The position numbers and the translations under genes are program-made. DNA of 64,000 nucleotides, taken from positions 31,742,701 through 31,806,700 of the forward strand of contig OX637399.1 of the NCBI GenBank assembly GCA_951799425.1, in the 5' to 3' direction. This document shows, in pieces, positions 11,190 through 23,042 of the stretch (position 1 is its first letter; each line of letters starts with the position of its first letter). The notes below the pieces were generated by a model. It did no database searches. It was not told the DNA's origin and was given only the letters and a program-made list of their open reading frames with translations. The stretch comes from Ilex aquifolium (Eukaryota; Streptophyta; Magnoliopsida; Aquifoliales; Aquifoliaceae).

Positions 11190-12062
11190 TTGAGTTAAAC
11201 CTATTTAACCCGTGAACTTTATTATTTGTGTTAGATAAACCCTTCAATTATATTTTATATTAATTTAATCCCTAAATTATTCAATCTGACTCAATATAAC
11301 ATTTTTCGTTAAAATTCATAGTTAACTTAAATGAAAACCCTCACGTGTACATCAGGTTACTCTTGGATATGTTTGGTAGGAGTATAAGGGTGGTATAAGG
11401 GGGTGGTATAAAGAAAATAGTACGTGGGACCTATCTTATACCTTGTTTGTTTGACTTTTTTTGGTCGGTATTAATTTGCGGGTCGCAATACCGACCCGCT
11501 ATGAACAGTGCCGTTAATGCCTTGTACAAGGTGCTATTCAATACCACCTACTCGGTGGTATAATATCTCGGTACAAATTTGAAAGAGGTATTAAAGTATA
11601 AAAAGACCCAAATGCCCTCATCTACAATGCCTTTATATTGAAGCCGCAATTGTTGATTTTGAATTATAAGGTTACAATTGTCTTTTTATAGGTCTAGCCG
11701 CAATTGTTGACTTTTTAAAGTAGGTATTACACCGATAATGTTTGTGACAAACAAACAAGGGGAATGATGAGATTATAGTTTAAGACCGTGTATAATATAC
11801 TATTGGATCGGAGTGGAATGGATATAAAATCTTATACCACCTAAACTTAATACTCTTACCAAACATGCCCTTGAACTATATAACCTAATATCCGATCTAC
11901 GTGATGTGCACGTGAGGATTTTTGTCGCGAATTTTGACAAAAGAGTTATATATTATTTAGCCAGATTATATAATTTAGGAACTAAATTGACATAAAATAT
12001 AGTTTAGAGACTTGATTGACACAGACGATATAATTTAAGGGCTAAATAAATAATTAACTCAA
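11190..12062. mobile_element. Terminal-inverted-repeat element interrupted by another MITE
   Basis: The left end reads TTGAGTTAA then ACCTATTTAACCCGTGAACT. The reverse complement of the right end reads TTGAGTTAATTATTTATTTA then GCCCTTAAATTA. The inverted similarity extends about 170 bp inward on both arms, to CCTCACGTGTACATCA on the left and its partner TGATGTGCACGTGAGG on the right. The centre is occupied by the separate element at 11365-11870. Target duplication is unclear. Confidence 0.65.
11365..11870. mobile_element. Inner MITE-like element nested in the 11190-12062 element
   Basis: The termini are GGATATGTTTGGTAGGAGTA on the left and, as reverse complement, GGGCATGTTTGGTAAGAGTA on the right. 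GGTGGTATAAG lies just inside both ends. Such TGTTTGG termini are common in plant PIF/Harbinger-type MITEs. The expected TWA duplication is not clear here, so the superfamily is tentative. Confidence 0.6.
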
Positions 12063-12704
12063 AATATTTTAATCCATGCTAACAAATATTTTTTGGCACT
12101 GTATCAAAATAAAATATTCTCGTAAAGTTGGTTGGATATATTTATAACTATTGATTGTAAAAAAAAAAAAAAAAAATTCAATTTTCACATTTTTATTGGA
12201 CAAAAAAGTGAATGTATAATTTCAAATAAAAAATATATTATTTGAACTTAATTTGATAATATTGACCAAATAAAATATATAATTTGATGAATTAACATGA
12301 GAATCTAATCAATTAGTATTAGATTAAAAATAGACTCCATAATTTATCGATACCATTGAATGTTAGATAAAGTCAGCAGACGGTAACGGCAGCAGACAAA
12401 ACTGCCCCTGAACCGAAACGGTAACGGCAGCAGACTATTACCAGGTACTACTCTCACTACTTAATGATGATTTGACACTTGTCAAAATTTAATTTGTTTG
12501 ACTTTTTAAAGTCAAACAAATTGATTAATATGAAAATACGAGGGCATAGATACAATGACTCAATGAGTAGTTGGGGGGTACCAATAATTTTTTTTGGATT
12601 AGCCAGCCTTCCCATATAAAAACAAACCACTATTGCCTTATTATTTGCTTGATTATCTTAATGATTCGATTATGTTACCTAATTATGCTTGATTCGGCTA
12701 GTAG
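12063..12704. other. AT-rich intergenic sequence with a perfect 15-bp-stem palindrome
   Basis: An inverted repeat, AATTTGTTTGACTTT / AAAGTCAAACAAATT, lies at 12491-12505 and 12508-12522 with a 2-nt loop. A short direct repeat GGTAACGGCAGCAGAC occurs at about 12383 and 12420. No gene is seen. Confidence 0.6.
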
Positions 12705-13029
12705 CAAGGATCAAAATATTGGTTTGGCACATTGTTTCGGCCACTTAAGACATAGAAGCGTTTCAGAAACATAATGGAAACGGATAAAAATATTTAAGGA
12801 TTTATTTTCAAAAAAATTTCAAAGTATGAGTCTAAATATGTTTAAAGATCTTAAAAAACCTCAAAACATTCCAAAATATTAGTGAAAACATATTGAAACA
12901 ACTCAAAACATTGTGAAATATGTCGAAACACCTTGAAATATTAAAATTTTGATTTAATCAATGATTCGTTTCGGTCTCATTAGAAATAGAAACGTTTCAA
13001 CTGTTTATGAAACAATATTTTGATCCTTG
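12705..13029. mobile_element. Foldback MITE-like element (325 bp)
   Basis: The left end CAAGGATCAAAATATTG (12705-) is the exact reverse complement of the right end CAATATTTTGATCCTTG (-13029). The flanks inside both ends contain GTTTC/GAAAC-rich sequence. No clear target duplication was identified. Confidence 0.7.
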
Positions 13030-13668
13030 GTTAATAGTGATATTACTAGCAATAGTATTAGTGCTTTCAGGTAAGCACTAAGTTGATCGAGACCAAAGTC
13101 TACAGGACACCACATCGAACGTAACTCGCATTGCGCTAACGCCCTTATTAGAGTAAAGTCGATTGCTTGGAGCCAATCAATGAATAGCAATCCCGAGACG
13201 TTTTAGCATTCTCAATATGGAGCAATGCAATTTTTTTCTCAGCATATTTTCCCATGCTTTCAAATCCTCAGAGCTACTATAGTGGATCCCCATTGATCTA
13301 ATCAGTGTGCTTTAGGGTGAATATGATAAATCATCAAAATGGAAAATTGGCCTCTAGACGTGTAAAGTGATTTGATAGGATAAATTTCTAATTATTTTTT
13401 TTAATCTTTAACTCTATAATTGTCCACCCTATATATACAGGAGTAAATCAAATGTACAATCACCAAGAATCAATAATTTGAGGTACCTTATCCAGGATGA
13501 ACTTGGATAAGATTCTTGAAACAAGGAATGAAGTCAGAAAGGGACCGGGGATGTACTTGCCTTATCTCTTCATATGCTTAAGTTAGTTGATGCTCAAGAC
13601 TGAGAAGATAAGTGTACAATGCATAGTTAATTCAACATGTATTCTTGTTGTTATGTTTTATTGGAATA
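13030..13668. other. Intergenic sequence
   Basis: No gene or repeat was recognised. The minus-strand 61-codon frame overlapping the left edge is not supported. The A at 13668 is the host base next to the Helitron terminus. Confidence 0.4.
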
Positions 13669-13672
13669 CTAG

Positions 13673-14889
13673 TTAATGCCCGTGCCTGAAGACACTATCT
13701 AACTCTAAAAAAATTGTCAATCAAAAACATATGTACTCTGTTTAGTTTACAATAACTCATATTTTACAAATAAACGGGAAAGTCACAAAATATGATAGAT
13801 AAAAATTTCATGAACTTGAATTTTTAACTTATGAAGTAAATTTACTCCAACCATCCAATGCAATGCAATGCAACGGGAAAAAAAAATACTTAATAGCCAA
13901 CTACCAATAAAACATATAGTTTCATGCAATAAAAATAACTACATAAATGACTCCCGACAGAAAAATAAGATCATAGTTAATATCAAAGTATCCAAGGGGA
14001 TTCATATCTTTACAATATTGAGTTATCTAAATTCCATCTAGTTAGATTCATCTACCATTAAAGTATCAGAAAAAAACTATAATCTGTCAACAACATGGGT
14101 AACTTTATCCAAACCTCACATCCTTCATTCCAAGTTAGCAGGGGTGTATATGCTCATCCGCAGGGAGCCACTCATAGTCAACATCTTCCATCACCAATCA
14201 AAAGCCTGATAAAGCAATAACCCGACACGCCACGAAGACTTACGTAAAACTACACTTCTTAATAGATGACAGTGGTATTTCTCAATTAGAACCATAGCAA
14301 AACCAAAAGGAGTATTTTAAAGAAACTGAAACAGGGGTATATACCAATAGCAAAGAACAACACATGCCCAAAAATGGTGAAAGCCCACAAAATAAAATAA
14401 AAAAGATCACACCAGCACTCTAAATATATCAACCTTCTTGCTCCTAAATCCGCTTCAACACATCTGGTGCCACATAGTACAGTGCCCAAAATCTCAGAAA
14501 ACATCTCAGATGAAAAAATTCAAAAAAGTGAAAGAGAACAAAATCAACAAATCCATGAAAGCCGTGAAACCCAAATCAAATCAAACTCCCATCACCAATC
14601 TTAAATCTGATAAAATAACAACCTAACACACTCTTCAAGCATGAATATCTTATGTAAAAATTTATATCATTTAGTAACTTAAGCAAACAACAACATCAAG
14701 AAGTTAACAAAATACTAGTGAAAACTCAACACACTACAACAAAATTGCATTGATAAAATTGCAGGAACAACAATGGCAGATCTTAGCTTTAAAATTTTTA
14801 AAAAGAGACTATTGATAAGCTGAGAGACTTCTTAGGACTAATACAGTAATACCCACCATTCTTATTAGAGACTATTGATTAGTTGAGAG
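13673..14889. other. Helitron interior, left part (non-coding)
   Basis: No recognisable protein is encoded. Two diverged direct copies of a segment starting CATCACCAATC occur near 14187 and 14590. An approximately 60-bp tandem duplication (AGAGACTATTGATAAGCTGA at about 14803 and a variant at about 14863) sits at the copia insertion point. The copia target duplication ACTTC lies within its second unit. Confidence 0.5.
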
Positions 14890-14894
14890 ACTTC

Positions 14895-15094
14895 TATTAC
14901 AGCATATAGAAATCCCATGATTTTAGGAATCCCGTGATTTTATCAATCCCATTTATTATAGAATATTTGTCATTCATTTCTATAGATTTCCTTTATTTTA
15001 TTTCCATGTAAATCATAGCCGTGTATAGCTATATAAAGCATACTGATCAATGAGAATAAAGATATATTGTTTTCTACCAATTTACTTCTCTACA
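14895..15094 (+). repeat. 5' LTR of young copia element (200 bp), non-canonical TA..CA ends
   Basis: The LTR starts TATTACAGCATATAG and ends TTACTTCTCTACA. It differs from the 3' LTR (19235-19434) at one position (G versus C in GATTTTAG[G/C]AATCCC). A TATA box, CTATATAAAG, lies at about 15029-15038. The 5-bp target duplication ACTTC (14890-14894 and 19435-19439) fixes the outer ends, so the first dinucleotide is TA rather than the usual TG. Confidence 0.92.
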
Positions 15095-15106
15095 TGGTAT
15101 CAGAGC
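15095..15106 (+). promoter_or_regulatory. tRNA-iMet primer binding site of the young copia element
   Basis: TGGTATCAGAGC directly follows the 5' LTR without spacer. This is the standard plant copia primer site, complementary to the 3' end of initiator methionine tRNA. Confidence 0.93.
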
Positions 15107-15143
15107 CTAACAAAATCCTGACATACCTTCACCCAACATCCTC

Positions 15144-18100
15144 ATGGCTTCCGATGCCTCTGCTTCCCAACCTTCTTCTCCCTATCTTCTACACCCTTCT
15201 GATTCCCCTAGTCTTGTTCTTGTATCCGGCCATCTCACTGGAGATAATTTTCCCAAATGGCAACGCGCACTTCGCCGAGCCCTCAATGCAAAAAATAAAT
15301 TATGCTTCGTTGATGGCTCCCTCAAAGCACCAGCCACAACTTCTTCTGATCATGACCAATGGAGTAGGACCAAAGACATGGTCCTCACTTGGATCCTTAA
15401 TACCATCACTCACTCCTTAGCCAATTCCTTGGATTACCATGATGATCCCCGTGATGTATGGCTTGATCTTGAGTCACGGTTCTGCCATGGCAACAATGCC
15501 CGTCTATTTCATCTCAAACGAGAAATATCCAACCTTCATCAGAACCAATTTTCCATCCCTGATTATTACAACAGCATCAAGCAACTCTGGGATGAACTCG
15601 GCAATCTCCAATCACCCACCGATGCTAGTACCTTGGAGAAACGAGCCGAGGATGAGCGTGTGTTCCAGTTTCTACTGGGTCTCAACGACTGCTTCGTGGC
15701 CCTTCGAACCCAGATACTAGCTACGGATCCCCTCCCACCCCTCAACAAAGTTTTCTCCATCCTTTTCCAAGAGGAGCAACAACGCCTCCTTCATGTCTCT
15801 TGGCAACCCTCAGAAAATCTAGCCCTTGCCGCCAAGTCCACCCCCTACAACCGACTCCCTCTCAAATGCACTGAATGTGGGAAAAATGGGCACTTACGAA
15901 ATCGGTGTTGGCTTATTGTTGGCTATCCTCCTGGCCGTGCACCCCGCAGTAATCAATCATCCCTCCTTGGAAAACCACCAGTTGCTGCTGCTGCTAATCT
16001 TGTCGGTGCCACCTCAAGCCCCATCCCGGGTCTATCGCTGGAGAGCTACCAGCAACTGATGACGCTGCTTCATTCCCCTTCTCCGACTGCTAATTTCGTG
16101 GGTAACTCCTCCACGATGTCTTGCTCCTTCGACCCACAAACCGACTGGATCATCGACAGTGGCGCTAGTGACCACATGACCCCTTGTCGATCCTCTTTCT
16201 CCAGTCTAACTTTGCCTTCCATTGTTCGCACAGTGCGGTTACCCACGGGAAAGACGATTCCTGTTGAAGGAATTGGATCCGTGATTTTATCTAACCACTT
16301 GATTCTTCAAAATGTCCTTTATGTTCCCTCTTTTTATTATAATCTCCTCTCTATCCCTCAGCTCACTAAAAATTTATCATGTGTTGTTTTTTTCTCATCT
16401 GATAAATGTTTTTTTCAGGACCCTCCATCGAAGAGGCTGATTGGAGCGGGTGAGGCATGCAATGGACTCTACCTCTTTCGCCCCCAAAAGACCGTCGCAT
16501 TCTCCGTTCATCATCTTGCCAATAAAACTCTATGGCATCAACGCCTAGGTCATCCTTCTAGTTTTACCATTCCAAAATTTTTTGATAAGCCATGTATTCT
16601 CTCTCATTGTGATGTTTGTGAGCGTTCAAAGCACACTCGTTTACCTTTTCAAATACATGCTAATAAAAGTACGATCCCTTTTAATCGTATTTATTGTGAT
16701 ATTTGAGGTGGCTATTCTACCGCCTCCATTTGCGGCGCACATTATTTTTTGACTATTGTTGATGATTTTTCACGCGCTACATGGATTTATTTAATGCGTT
16801 TTAAATCAGAAACTTTTTGTCACTTAATGCATTTTTTCGCTCTTGTTAAAAATCAATTCAACTCATCTATTAAAATAATTCGCACCGACAATGGCCAAGA
16901 ATTCCTTTATCATCCTCTCCAAACCTATTTTCACACTCACGGCATCATTCATGAGCGTACTTGTGTTGACACTCCACAACAAAATGGTGTTGCAGAGCGT
17001 AAACATAGGCACCTCCTGAATGTCGCTCGTAGCCTTCGTTTTCAGGCAAACCTACCACTCAAATTTTGGGGAGATTGTATTCTTACCGCTGCTTACCTAA
17101 TCAATAGAACCCCAAGTCACTCCCTACTAAATCAAACCCCTTTCCAACTTCTTCTCAACACCCCCCCCATCATACACTCACCTACGTGTGTTTGGTTGCC
17201 TTTGCTACGCTCAAACCCTTACCTCTCATCGCGACAAATTCTCACCCAGATCATCTCGTTGTGTCTTCATTGGTTACCCTAGCAACCGGAAAGCTTACAA
17301 GCTATACAACCTTGACACCAACACCATTTTTTACTCACGTGACGTCACTTTCCATGAAACTCAATTTCCCTTCCATCACACCACACCTTCCCTTCTCACT
17401 GACTCCACCATCATTCCCTTACCTATCCCCGAACCCATCTTTTCTCTACCTTCCTCGGCCTTACCTCAAGAACCCCCACCCACCAATACTATTCCTTCTC
17501 GACCTCGTGGCCACACTACTCGTCCTGCATATCTTCTTGATTATGTCTGTCCTACTATCCCTACGGAGTCCATTGCCTCCTCAACTGCTGCACAGTCCTC
17601 AGGTACTTCTCACCCCTTATGCACTTATCTGTCATATTCTCGATTTTCTCCTGCTCATTATTCATTCTTAACTGCTCTCACTACATCTATTGAACCTACT
17701 TGCTACTCAGACGCAAATCGCCACTCTTATTGGCGTGAAGCTATGGCCTCTGAAATTAGTGCCCTTGAAGAAAATTTCACTTGGACACTTGAACACCTCC
17801 CTCCTGGCAAGAAACCTATCGGTTGTAAATGGGTATTCAAAACCAAACTCCGCGCAGATGGCACTATTGAGCGCTACAAGGCCCGACTTGTAGCCAAAGG
17901 CTACACTCAGGTGGAAGGCATTGACTATCATGAAACTTTTGCCCCAGTTGCCAAGATGACCACAGTACGCTGTGTCCTTGTTGTTGCTGCCACCAAAAAT
18001 TGGGTCATCCACCAAATGGATGTCCATAATGCCTTCCTGCATGGTACACTTGATGAGGAAGTTTACATGACCCCACCACCCGGCTACTGTGTTAAGGGGG

Positions 18101-19227
18101 AGACACGAGTCTGTCGCCTTCAAAAATCACTCTATGGCCTCAAACAAGCTTCTCGGAATTGGTTTTTTAAACTAACCTCTGTTCTTCTTAATACAGGTTT
18201 TGTTCAGTCACAAGCTGATCACTCCTTGTTTACCTTGATCACTACAACTAGTCTCACTATTATTCTTGTTTACGTTGACGATATTTTGGTTATTGGCAAT
18301 GACCTGTCTCAGGTCACCTTCTTCAAGAGCGTCCTTTCCAACAACTTCAAAACCAAGGATCTCGGACCTCTCAAATATTTTCTCGGACTTGAAGTTGCAC
18401 GCTCTCCCTCTGGCATTTTTCTTAATCAACGAAAATATGCCCTAGACATCCTCGCTGATAGTGGCCAACTTGGTTCTCGTCCCGCACCTTTTCCTATGGA
18501 ACAGAATCTGAAGCTCAATGACACAGATGATGACCTTCTTCCTGATCCCGCTCCTTACCGTCGGTTAGTGGGACGCCTCATTTACCTCACCATCACTAGA
18601 CCTGATATAGTCTTTGCAGTGAATATACTCAGTCAATTTATGCATGCACCTCGGATCCCTCACATGACAGCTGCAACACGTGTTCTCCGCTACATCAAAG
18701 GGACTCCTGGACAAGGCATTTTTTTCTCTTCCTCTAATAATCTTCATGTCAGTGCTTACACAGATTCTGATTGGGCCAGTTGTCCTACCACTAGGCGCTC
18801 TACCACTGGCTTCTTCATCACACTTGGTTCCAGTCCTATTTCTTGGCGCACTAAGAAACAGACTACGGTGGCCCACTCCTCTACAAAAGCTGAATATCGC
18901 GCTATGGCCGTCACAACATGTGAACTCATTTGGTTAAAACAGTTTCTCCATGACATTGGCATCTCACACAAAGACCCAATGACCCTCTACTGTGACAATC
19001 AGTCTGCCCTCTACATTGCTCAGAATCCAGTTTTCCATGAACGAACGAAGCATATTGAGATAGACTGCCACATCGTTCGTGACAAAATCCGTTCTGGTCT
19101 CTTCATCACTGCTCATCTTCCATCTTCCGAACAGATGGCCGACATCTTCACCAAAGCATTAGGATCTGACCTCTTTCATCACTTATCTTGCAAGTTGGGC
19201 ATTACGGATCTTCATGCACCAACTTGA
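15144..19227 (+). pseudogene. Ty1/copia gag-pol polyprotein, two lesions
   Basis: Single polyprotein of about 1360 codons, driving replication of the element in cytoplasmic particles. Start ATG 15144 is 49 nt after the LTR. Visible domains in order: gag (about residues 25-230); zinc knuckle C-X2-C-X4-H-X4-C (CTECGKNGHLRNRC, about 242-255); aspartic protease DSGAS (about 337); pre-integrase LWHQRLGHPS (about 462); integrase with DDF, RTDNGQEF and TPQQNGVAER; reverse transcriptase with YKARLVAKGYTQ and YVDDILV; RNase H with SDWASC and AEYRAMA, ending at 19227. Two defects break the frame: TGA at 16704-16706 where the family has Trp, and a +1 shift in the C8 run at 17161-17168. Both are single-base changes, so inactivation is recent or partly sequencing error. 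Confidence 0.93.
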
Positions 19228-19234
19228 GGGGGAG
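19226..19234 (+). promoter_or_regulatory. Polypurine tract of the young copia element
   Basis: GAGGGGGAG lies immediately before the 3' LTR and overlaps the polyprotein stop codon (TGA 19225-19227). It primes plus-strand DNA synthesis in copia elements. Confidence 0.85.
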
Positions 19235-19434
19235 TATTACAGCATATAGAAATCCCATGATTTTAGCAATCCCGTGATTTTATCAATCCCATTTATTATA
19301 GAATATTTGTCATTCATTTCTATAGATTTCCTTTATTTTATTTCCATGTAAATCATAGCCGTGTATAGCTATATAAAGCATACTGATCAATGAGAATAAA
19401 GATATATTGTTTTCTACCAATTTACTTCTCTACA
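19235..19434 (+). repeat. 3' LTR of young copia element (200 bp)
   Basis: 199 of 200 positions are identical to the 5' LTR by direct comparison. It is followed by target duplication ACTTC (19435-19439). One difference between LTRs of this length indicates a recent insertion. Confidence 0.93.
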
Positions 19435-19439
19435 ACTTC

Positions 19440-20916
19440 TTAGGACTAAAAAAGCTTATCAAAGCTCAAGAATATACCTTGTAAGCCTTCCATTTAAACA
19501 TTTTAAACCTCACCATTTTATCCTTTATCATTCCAGTGTGAGGTTGATAGCAATGTAGAAGCATCAGTATGTAAGGTAAAATACATAGCAAATTTAATGG
19601 GTCATCACCTATCAAATGCTTGAACCCACAAAGAAGTAAAGCTTGTGAATGGTCCCAGCTTGTTGTGGATAGGTCTTGAAGCTCAGCGTTGGCCTTCAAC
19701 ACAAAATGGTGTTTTTCGTTCATATCCCAATCAAAAAGAGAAAACAACAATTGCTAGATTATTAATCATTCAATCAAACATTAAACTAAAAATTTAAAGA
19801 AATTAGTTACTTATCAATGGTGTAGTAATAATTCATACTTGTTTCATTTCACTGCTCAATGGTGTGGCAACTGATCACTTGTCTCTTTTCTGAGGCCAAT
19901 TCTGTCAGTCTCTACCGACCCAATATACAAATGGAGGTTCTTCAAAGGTCTCTTGCTGCAATGCCAACAATATGCTTTGATCTAAAGATGCTAATCTAAC
20001 ATTTAATCCCATCAATGGATCACAGTACAATGGAGAAGCAAAAAAATCTATTTATCCTAGCATATCAAGCAAGTGTAACATGGATTAAAAAAAATAGATT
20101 AAAGACCAAAAAAGTCTAAAAACTAAAACATCATTCAACATATGAAGGCCGATTCATAAAGAATGAAGCACTAACACGATTATCTCTTACCATTCATAGA
20201 GCCCGCAAGTAAAAACACTAAGCAAAATTTATTTAAGAACATAATTTGAAATGAAGCAAGCCGACTAAGTGAATTAAAGCCCTTACCTTCGAAATCTCTC
20301 GGAGCAGCCACTGAGATACCTGGACAACTTCTGGGTGTTGAGCAGTGGGTGGCGGTGGCTATCGTTTGGCGGTGGCTTTACTTCGCAGAAGAGGGCAACG
20401 ATGGAGCTCTGGATGTGAGAGAGAACTGGGCGTGAGAGAGAGTAGTGGGTGGCGGTGGCAGTCGTTTGGCGGTGGAGAGCTGGGCGTGAGAGATAGGGGA
20501 TTCAGAATTGAGATTGACAGAAGATTTTACATAGCATATAGAGAGGCAGAAGTGAGATTAAGATGGATTCCATGAGAGAGATTTTGGGAATGAGTTTGGA
20601 AGGCAAGGGTTTCGGAGGAGAGAGAGAGAGGCGTGAGTCTGAAAAATTGGGCTTGATCGGTGGCGATAAAGGGAAGAGGAAGAGAGATTTGAGGAAAGTT
20701 AAAAGCCCTGATAATTAAAAAAAGAAACGTTGTTGGGCGAGAAAATAAAATTCAGTACTCACTGTAGATCGTCAGATCAATATTTTATGAGATGATCTGA
20801 ACCGTATTTTATATTGGGATTACGTTGTCCGTTGAATTTGTTTATATATTGTCTCAAAACGATCTGGACATTTCTTTGTTTCCAAAATTCAAACTCAGCT
20901 CTACTTTATTATATAG
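19440..20916 (-). pseudogene. Gene-like fragments inside the Helitron (probable transduplicated exons)
   Basis: Minus-strand reading shows gene architecture without an intact gene. About 20280-20700 resembles a plant 5' UTR/first exon: CT-rich leader, an ATG at about 20573, and a splice-donor-like CGAAG/GTAAGG at about 20290. At 19466-19750 a 94-codon open stretch (starting MLFSLFDWDMNEKHHFVLKA) ends near a donor-like AAG/GTATAT at about 19480. The region between (about 19850-20000) has exon-like sequence broken by stops. I do not recognise the parent gene. Capture of host gene fragments is typical of Helitrons, so this is an inference from context and splice-like signals. Confidence 0.4.
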
Positions 20917-20917
20917 A

Positions 20918-23042
20918 TTTGTACCTTTAAATATGATAACATGAGAGTCACTCAAGTACTTAACTTAGACCTGATAGCCTACGATCCTCGAGTCACATAA
21001 TCGGGCATGATCGAGCATTTATGACTTCTCGCCCCTTAAACACCAAGTCATCTCGAACATCAAGCGCTCTATGCTAAATACTCAGTCTATCGCCAAGCAT
21101 TTAACGTTACTGGCCGAGCATTCAATTGAATATCCCTGAGGGTTGTTCGCCGCCGGTAAGAGTCATGCCTTATCCTTCTGACTACTCAATACAAGTTTCT
21201 TGTTCCTGTGGTGACAATGATTGCCTGACACATTTGTTAGCTGAGACATGCCATGTGTTTTCTTGTGATTGGCAAGCCGCCCACGGCTGGTCAACAACTA
21301 CTCTAGGCCTTTTGGTTGGTGGATGAAAGCATGATGTGCTGAACTATATTTACGTTTATGTTTATGCCAACATTTCTCAAAAAAAAAAAAAAATTATTTA
21401 TGGGGAATATCATCACCAAAATTGCATCATGGACTACTTCATTATTAAAACACATTTTCGGCTATTGAATATCTAAAATATTCTAGTCCCGACAAGTGTT
21501 ACTCAAATAGCGATTTCAAGTCAATAACATTTGTGTTGAGTTATTTAAAAAAGATTTTGAGACACCTCAACTAATTAATAGAGGACACCCACTTCCTCCC
21601 TCTAGTCTAACAACAACCTGCAGGACTTGAGGATTAGAGAAATGTTCCATCATTTGGTGAAACAGAGCACGGGTAGTGGTCACCACCGCCAAATTAGGTA
21701 TCAAAATAAACTGGGTCAGAGTTTTGTAAAGAGCAAACTTAAGGTGCTCTGTCAAATCGATACGAAATTAACGTGCAATTTAAAGGGTATGTGTCTAGTG
21801 TTCATAGGTGTGAGTCATAATCGAATCGATCTGTCAAATTTGTTTAATAAATGAGGGGTACGTCTCTACAAATTCAAACATGTATGCTGCAAATTTAGCT
21901 AGTTACGAGAAATTAACTGTTTAAGAGTTACAAATTCAAATTTTGACGAGTAATTCTATTGAGACTTTAAAAATTGTTCTAATTTATCGATATAATGATG
22001 TGTCAATTGATAGAATCATAATCAAGAAGTTTAAGAGTTATCATTATAATTACATTATTGGACAACATCACTGTCACATTATTAGGTCAATTTTTTACGT
22101 TCCAATAACATGTACTCTTAGGCTGCGGCCGCCTCAGGACCCTTCTACAAGCATAAATTTGAAGAGTAATACTAGACTGATAAAAAATAGAAATTAAATG
22201 ATGTAGCGCTGTAATATTATATTTTTAGTTCTAATTTTATTCTTTTAATATTAATTTTTTTTTACTATATCAACTAACACGTCATTTGGGCTCTATTTTT
22301 TATTCAATTTTTTTTAATCTGTGTAGCATTGTCTTTAGTATGTTTGAGGTTTTATGAAAGTGTCAATAAGTCTTATGTTCCGTTTGGTATGATAAAAAAA
22401 ATTGAAAGAATGAAAAGTTGGAAGGATAAATAAAACATCATGTTTGGTAAGAAAGAAAAATAGGATGGATGAAAAAGTGGATGGATGAGTTTTCCTTCCA
22501 ACTCACCAAAATCCCTCCAAAATTGAAAGGAAAGTGGATAAAAAGTTAATTATTTGTGTTAAAATATATTTTATTTGTCTATATATCCTTTGATATATAC
22601 ATATATTATTTATAAATTAATTTCATATATAAATACAATGATAAAATATGTATTTATATGTTTTTTTAAAAATTAAATAATAAAAAATAAAAAATAAATA
22701 TTTTTTCCATCTTACCAAGTATAAAAAAAAATTAATCATTTTTATTTTCTATCCATCTAACCAAACACAAAGGAAATGAAATATATTATTCTTACTTTTT
22801 TTCTTTGGAGGATAGAAAGTGTATTCCTCATACTTTTCATTCCTCCTACTTTTTATCCTTCTTATATAGAGTGTTAGATTTAGTAAGAAACTAAAAGTGA
22901 AAAAAATAATAACTAAAAATCAGGTGCCGATGTCATATAAAATAAAATAGAATCCATATTAAATCAAAATGGGATCATCCTTTGGTCTTTTCTTTTAATT
23001 AGTTTCATTTTGTATCAATTTATCCTAATTTCAATGTCTATT
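20918..23042. other. AT-rich intergenic sequence
   Basis: No gene is recognised. A 66-codon Cys-containing frame at 21126-21326 and others here have no known domain. About 22158-22345 begins GAGTAATACTAGACTGAT and ends with AATCTGTGTAGCATTGTC, resembling degenerate Mutator-MITE ends without a matching 9-bp duplication. About 22378-22860 has TTTGGTA-containing repeats typical of decayed MITEs. Confidence 0.4.

Larger units (their letters stand above)
13669..20917 (-). mobile_element. Helitron (7.25 kb, minus strand) carrying gene-like fragments and a copia insertion
   Basis: Read on the minus strand the element begins TCTATATAATAAAGTAG at 20917 and ends in CTAG at 13672-13669. The terminal CTAG is preceded by the hairpin GTGTCTTCAGGCAC and a 9-nt spacer. 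The flanking host bases are A and T, as expected for Helitron insertion between A and T. The same termini bound the 538-bp copy at 43948-44485. The body lacks a visible Rep/helicase frame, so it is non-autonomous. Without the copia element at 14890-19439 it would be about 2.7 kb. The termini are seen directly; mobility by a trans-acting Helitron is inferred. Confidence 0.85.

Noticed and set aside
17707..18123. Antisense 138-codon frame over the copia reverse transcriptase
   Set aside because: It is a shadow of the sense polyprotein, which shows clear domain motifs.
20345..20575. Arg/Gly-rich 76-codon plus-strand frame
   Set aside because: It follows a GGCGGTGG-type repeat; the opposite strand reads more like a 5' UTR of a captured gene.
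21126..21326. 66-codon Cys-containing frame
   Set aside because: No recognisable domain, promoter or neighbour support; consistent with chance or an old repeat.
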